From: Nanobdellota archaeon
GTDB taxonomy: Archaea; Nanobdellota; Nanobdellia; Parvarchaeales; Parvarchaeaceae
Direction of reading: 5' to 3'
DNA: 9,300 bases
Assembly (NCBI GenBank): GCA_021818665.1
Contig: JAKATQ010000037.1
Location: 1 to 9,300 of the forward strand
Shown: positions 7,301 through 9,300 of the stretch, in pieces
Numbering within the stretch: position 1 is the first letter of the stretch
How the letters are laid out: each line of letters starts with the position of its first letter
Program-made: the position numbers and the translations under genes
The notes under the pieces: model-generated
Database searches by the model: none
Told to the model about the DNA's origin: nothing
Seen by the model: the letters and a program-made list of their open reading frames with translations, nothing else

Positions 7301-9300
7301 CCGGATGCGACAGCTGGAGATACTGCGTATATGGTTTGCGTTGGAGAAGATTTGTTCTCTTCGCCTATCGACCAAGAAACGTTCATAAGGTCGCCGAAGT
7401 AGATGCTGACATTTAAACGACTTTCTACCAGCGCTTCCAAAAGTGGCATCGGTATCTGTATTGTAAAGGTCGCCGTACCATTAGGTGCTATTATCGGTAC
7501 GCCACTATCATTGGAGGAGCTGTGGATTAGGAGAGTATTCGAAGTCCTGACAACTTTAGGCCCTCCACTCACAGGATGATACAACCAAAGACCAAGCAAT
7601 GAATTATTGTAGGGCCCGTTTTCGTACGTTCCTGTGAATAAGCTCTGGATAGGCACTGGATTAAGTGGATATCCACTCTTATAATAATACATATCAGTCT
7701 GGAATGTGCTATTATATCTGACCTCGAGCACGCCGGTGTTGCCAGAGGACTGCATGCCTCCTAAGAACGTCGTGAATTCGCTGTATTCCGAAGACTGGCT
7801 TTGCTGGCTCGAGTAAAACATCTGACTTATGTTAGTGTCTCTGAACAGCGCTACCAGATAAGGGTTGTACATGTAAGTATTGCCGACATTCTTCACGGTT
7901 ATGACCAGGTTGGCCGACTGTCCATTCGCGTCGAACGTAGGGCAATCATATGCGCTTCGCAGAAAAACTGTCGAATTCGCCGTTGGATTAGAGGCATTTT
8001 TCTGTCCGCCGAAATATCCGCAGAACTGTCCCGCATCGTTCGCGATGTACGCTGAACTTATCCATCCGTCTGTAACATTCTGCGGAAGTATGCCGTTTGT
8101 GGTGCATTTTATGTTGTGTATGAATATGCCGTCTTCAAAGTTTAGATATTGGCGGAATACCGGGTTGAAACAGTCGGTATTGTTGTAGAAGGCATTGCAC
8201 TGCCCTATACTCGCTGTATAGTTTTCAGAGGCCAGTGGCGGTATTACTCTCGTGTAGCTTGGTGGTGTATACACACCTGTCGCGGTGTTGAAGCTCTCAT
8301 TATAGAAGCAGAAGCTTTTTAGAGTATCATTAGTTATGTAGTTAAGGCTGTCCAAAGTATCATAACCCGGCATGAACGGCTGGAGATTAAGAGCGTTCAT
8401 GTAAAGTGCGGACCAGCTTATGAAATTGAGCGGCGCGCCATCGTAGCTGAAACGATCATATGGGTTATTGCTTACAGTTAATGTTGCAGTGTTGGATGTC
8501 CAGAACCTGCCATAAGAAACTGGGTTGATGGAAGACGGGTTCTCGAAGGTGCAAGTACTGTCTATGCTGACGGCACCATTTTGGACAGATGCGGCGCATA
8601 GCGGAAATATGCCGTCTGTCCGGAAATAATCATAAGTATATAGGTTGCTCAGAAGACCGCTACCGAGTTGTGGATAGTACATGGATTCATAATTGAACGG
8701 GACATATGCATTTATCGATGTTTTAGCAATCGTATTATCGACTATATACGAGTGCAGGCTTGCTATTGTAACGTTCGTTACGAGTATCGTGGAATTGCCC
8801 CCGCTAGATAAAGGAGCGAAAATCCCTATGTTTGTGGGCGCCTCGAAAAACTCCGACACATTGATGTATTGGCTGTCTCCCTTGTTACCGCCAGGAAAGT
8901 GCGCATAGTTAAGTGTCGGATAATTGCTTGGAAACGCCTGGTCTATGCTCTGATATTGATATGCTTCCAATGAGTTAACCGCCGGCCAGGACTGTAATTG
9001 TCCTCCACCTATCTGACCAGCCACGTAAGTTACCCCCCATCCAGCGCCACCGTTCGCTGCAAGGCCAACCGAAGGTGTAAAACCACTTAACGTCTGTATA
9101 TCCGGGATATTGCCGACAAGCGGTTTTGCGTTTATGTAATTGTTGGGAAAAGTCGCGCCACATGATACGGAAGGGATTATGAGCGTCGTGCCGGCAGGGA
9201 GTGCCGGGCCCGGACCATTCCCATAGGGTGGCACATAAAGATTCGTGTTTACAGCATAAAGGTATTGCGATCCGGTGTAATTGAGTATATGTGTCGAGAT
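1312..9300 (-). CDS. giant secreted or cell-surface protein, N-terminus beyond the window
   Basis: One uninterrupted frame runs from the right edge (9300) to a TGA at 1314-1312, directly followed by TAG, giving at least 2662 residues. A GTG at 9234-9232 could be read as a start, but the frame stays open through 22 more codons to the edge, so the true start and any signal peptide lie outside. Composition is rich in Ser, Asn, Thr, Tyr, Gly and Pro, low in Lys/Arg/Asp/Glu, with many cysteines and several dozen N-x-S/T sequons. This fits an exported, glycosylated, beta-rich, disulfide-bonded protein. Numbering from the visible end: a CARDB-like beta segment at about 463-616, a four-cysteine beta segment at 1846-1897, a short Thr-rich linker (SSTTTTVSASP) near 2020, and two 'F-x-E-x-G-L-P' modules at 2413-2489 and 2572-2652. 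I see no catalytic motif, no membrane helix and no C-terminal anchor. It may be an S-layer-like, adhesion or host-contact protein, but that is inference. Confidence 0.88.
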   Translation of the reverse strand: MSTHILNYTGSQYLYAVNTNLYVPPYGNGPGPALPAGTTLIIPSVSCGATFPNNYINAKPLVGNIPDIQTLSGFTPSVGLAANGGAGWGVTYVAGQIGGGQLQSWPAVNSLEAYQYQSIDQAFPSNYPTLNYAHFPGGNKGDSQYINVSEFFEAPTNIGIFAPLSSGGNSTILVTNVTIASLHSYIVDNTIAKTSINAYVPFNYESMYYPQLGSGLLSNLYTYDYFRTDGIFPLCAASVQNGAVSIDSTCTFENPSSINPVSYGRFWTSNTATLTVSNNPYDRFSYDGAPLNFISWSALYMNALNLQPFMPGYDTLDSLNYITNDTLKSFCFYNESFNTATGVYTPPSYTRVIPPLASENYTASIGQCNAFYNNTDCFNPVFRQYLNFEDGIFIHNIKCTTNGILPQNVTDGWISSAYIANDAGQFCGYFGGQKNASNPTANSTVFLRSAYDCPTFDANGQSANLVITVKNVGNTYMYNPYLVALFRDTNISQMFYSSQQSQSSEYSEFTTFLGGMQSSGNTGVLEVRYNSTFQTDMYYYKSGYPLNPVPIQSLFTGTYENGPYNNSLLGLWLYHPVSGGPKVVRTSNTLLIHSSSNDSGVPIIAPNGTATFTIQIPMPLLEALVESRLNVSIYFGDLMNVSWSIGEENKSSPTQTIYAVSPAVASGTQNQTDIHNNEILNSLTNPSTGTTSPSPLWQYLASTNLNFSRAPFSNISITTINLSVSVYADNNTNTLLYANPQPQLTTVNGSGTYYTGSSPICYSGNCQYSPLHPIQLPMGSSISCFASQDNINDFSVLWSTQVVSPPNLQYAVQNFYAPNGQVDNLLVTRWRGLVFMPYADQTILNYDNLPEFPQSIASMLIERPTINQTTNIYSTEAFAYFGTGSESTLFDNLNSIYSFLHSTPAMNFTQVPSSIYGFTLVANGLAGNGSVIRISAIKTLLNSSAFSGKQVTIGIVNSGTQTTCQAGQTRYDGLLNASQTSNPCLASAMNDATVNKSYMVITSASGPFSLQLYNSSTINMSNLSQYHITFISSNITNSTLHAGQYEATLNISRSIANGFSLIFQNAPITQPDTQSYVYLYYLNDTPFSCDVVNNIFSIKDNAVTYLGPGEYATPNGTILCYVRNTFSALRAVFMNQSNRAYLGSGDLGLGLVIQNYSTYSKNTLLLTYNGVPLNSQDVNMSTVASAGVSPCTIVSKQIINNGILNFGNSNCKVSAGGNYTLNFTQTVPTSQSSTASDQVLRSFLFRNISVGKPNCVYLHNHLVCYLSDRILGISPVAASDNPLYTANLTITPVPYAAPVVFSMPLLGQTCDNIRVLGDYPYPYAEIPYQAVRAGNNCLYTFVEDGHGHNNYIIFAGEAQPQFPYSTSWLSYSATPYSYNINTLSYSGTLVGNCDNKLGPCVYGFNFAGQNVGNLLVNNVSASQATISQTVSGPVEDCFEVTYSASEQVVWRESGFGNLNYNSNKLYQMTNPTQQVSSSFCFFNGAPLITDYVSSSGNPLWFEVQNSLTSDFSYAQANGGQSFYVPPPISVGYNGYASVSEYQQSVKDQTIQGENYLLQRCATVTTPQSAVLGHGVVISPAVYANSYNPPTNGYYCMFGGIPTYTTEAGANNNYVNPTTGETINYLYQPGTYNITPQGSSSSEIYNDCSLTRLITTATPSNPTQSLPGGSTLHVDLWPLVEVNGTWQQYNPNNPSESTIASYTAPAQNIFDGEDIIFSSSGATNLINQCAPNETIENYTACIAPLPNPPITLQNGSYDGIEGIPNRTIGNYNKSNGNYGPADYIGGGCLINTAYSCAPTNGMLSLNLPSGALYSGAISSASASVSFSKNVYESSGNMILTSDISFNCNGWYANQSGGPHIKNTSISCSYGNAGNYCSASFSNGPNSASPTGWTISATCSVSGNPPGAVESGMRLSSLSIGASESNPTGLLNNQLCGNISDFIGQNIQNGIASQWKPYATKHDEGGYALAEVGGCEAVRDMYNLTQPNISNVRSKEYPNENVSLYSCPTGYSGTIESCAAVSSTTTTVSASPNANCANTLAQKLISGLSPTLINGRGNGGQPLGCNEFSQSGNPNFSTPTVADGCIAYHSGISTPINTSYILQYSNSSDNNPPIGLGLAVINKSVPANVSIPSSASIQKNKDQYASGLSVSQYEAKTIMTDLGATNLLLSNTPSAALFKSSIYSYDLLNIITLQNPYFGVSGIPAFENGSIYDYATSLFTGGTSSNCAGGINANNSFSLFDLGEGQLCSGRELPSNFPNGVYFSLGSLNEGLHAVQLYSISETGNTSEPSINLQDTVGTAYSLNSPCANGNSRVFTSTYSGGKWVVTINSDEECTNINNQLYGYIVNCMYQTPGNATYATASEYYLAYNLPTIWNISYTLLVSPKSYNIIPVPVYTVNASFGAYLSLYPHYLTKFVETGLPIGVTWFATLGTQSSYSNTNQIKFISGKGPNSYTIPTLRNMSSSANCTTTYRPSPASGVESTAGGTINVTFSGSTLCYTTFVFKKGDLADTQTWWADFNNVNESASTADNITFVTPEASAYNANWGIDSLSCGSGASVLVGSTVTPSWTCTTTFEESGLPASGEKWNVSYGNEKSSVPAPQPIAFSNPLPYSSDNYIIKTIFIKDPNSLKCYIGFIPSPSSGTAEAGTMVQVSFTEESISCPNQ
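1345..1587 (-). repeat. C-terminal GLP beta module, copy 2 (residues 2572-2652)
   Basis: The module opens with FEESGLP, has a Trp eight residues after the Pro-Ala-Ser turn region, and ends with FIPSPSSG, a short spacer, and the strand MVQVSF. Only ten residues follow before the stop. It shares this frame with copy 1: F-x-E-x-G-L-P, then W, then P-S-P-x-S-G, a Gly, and an alternating hydrophobic strand ending in F. Such modules recur in exported proteins of acidophilic archaea; their function is unknown to me. Confidence 0.65.
1834..2064 (-). repeat. C-terminal GLP beta module, copy 1 (residues 2413-2489)
   Basis: The module opens with FVETGLPIGVTWFATLG and closes with YRPSPASG followed by GGTINVTF, 77 residues in all. 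It aligns by motif order with the 81-residue copy 2, whose start is 159 residues downstream. The 82 residues between the copies (2490-2571) contain TFVFKKGD and two Cys and may be a further divergent module. The copies differ too much at DNA level to be a recent duplication. Confidence 0.65.
7453..7914 (-). other. CARDB-like Ig-fold segment within the giant protein (residues about 463-616)
   Basis: The segment begins ANLVITVKNVGNTYMYNPYL, matching the 'v-t-V-x-N-x-G-n-t' opening strand of CARDB and related Ig-fold adhesion domains. It ends with APNGTATFTIQIP, like the 'G-x-x-x-x-x-x-i-x-i-p' strand that closes them. At about 154 residues it is longer than the usual 100 or so, implying a loop insertion with Gln/Ser-rich sequence. 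The identification rests on pattern alone. Confidence 0.35.

Noticed and set aside
7880..8188. 102-codon plus-strand ORF and similar ORFs at 6299-6556, 7801-8055 and 8693-8908
   Set aside because: All are antisense to the giant gene, have no ribosome site or recognisable domain, and fit the chance rate for such a long opposing frame.
9232..9234. GTG as the start codon of the giant protein
   Set aside because: The frame remains open for 22 further codons to the window edge with the same Tyr/Asn/Thr-rich character, and no signal peptide follows the GTG.
1..9300. CRISPR array, insertion sequence ends or defence genes
   Set aside because: I found no regularly spaced repeats, no terminal inverted repeats and no nuclease, helicase or transposase motif in any convincing frame.

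Overview
The window most likely comes from an archaeon. The pointers are a tRNA gene interrupted in the anticodon loop by a 14-base intron that fits a relaxed bulge-helix-bulge, no encoded CCA end, a gene of the adenosine-specific kinase family (DUF355) that looks leaderless with a TATA-like box about 26 bases before its ATG, and a very long N-glycosylation-site-rich secreted-type protein carrying 'F-x-E-x-G-L-P' beta modules of a kind I associate with surface proteins of Thermoplasmata and of ARMAN/Micrarchaeota-like acidophiles. The lineage is inferred from these features and not proven.

Layout. Positions 2-247 (+) hold the C-terminal 81 codons of a TIM-barrel metal-dependent hydrolase (amidohydrolase-2 type) that enters from the left edge. 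Positions 248-609 are a convergent intergenic stretch with no convincing gene. It contains an 8-bp direct repeat spaced exactly 21 bp, an isolated TATA-like octamer, and ATG-less open frames that may be remnants. Everything to the right is on the minus strand: a CAU-anticodon tRNA with an intron (610-694), the adenosine-specific kinase family gene (694-1194) whose TAG stop shares its G with base 1 of the tRNA, a 117-bp gap holding that gene's putative promoter, and then one open frame from 9300 down to 1312.

That last frame fills 86% of the window and runs off the right edge without a start, giving at least 2662 residues. It is rich in Ser, Asn, Thr, Tyr and Gly, poor in charged residues, has many cysteines and several dozen N-x-S/T sequons, and shows no catalytic motif and no C-terminal membrane anchor. 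It is best described as a giant extracellular or cell-envelope protein of unknown function. Two related beta modules sit at its C-terminus, and weaker Ig-like segments lie further in. Apart from the likely coupling of the tRNA to the kinase-family gene, nothing suggests that the genes here work in one pathway.
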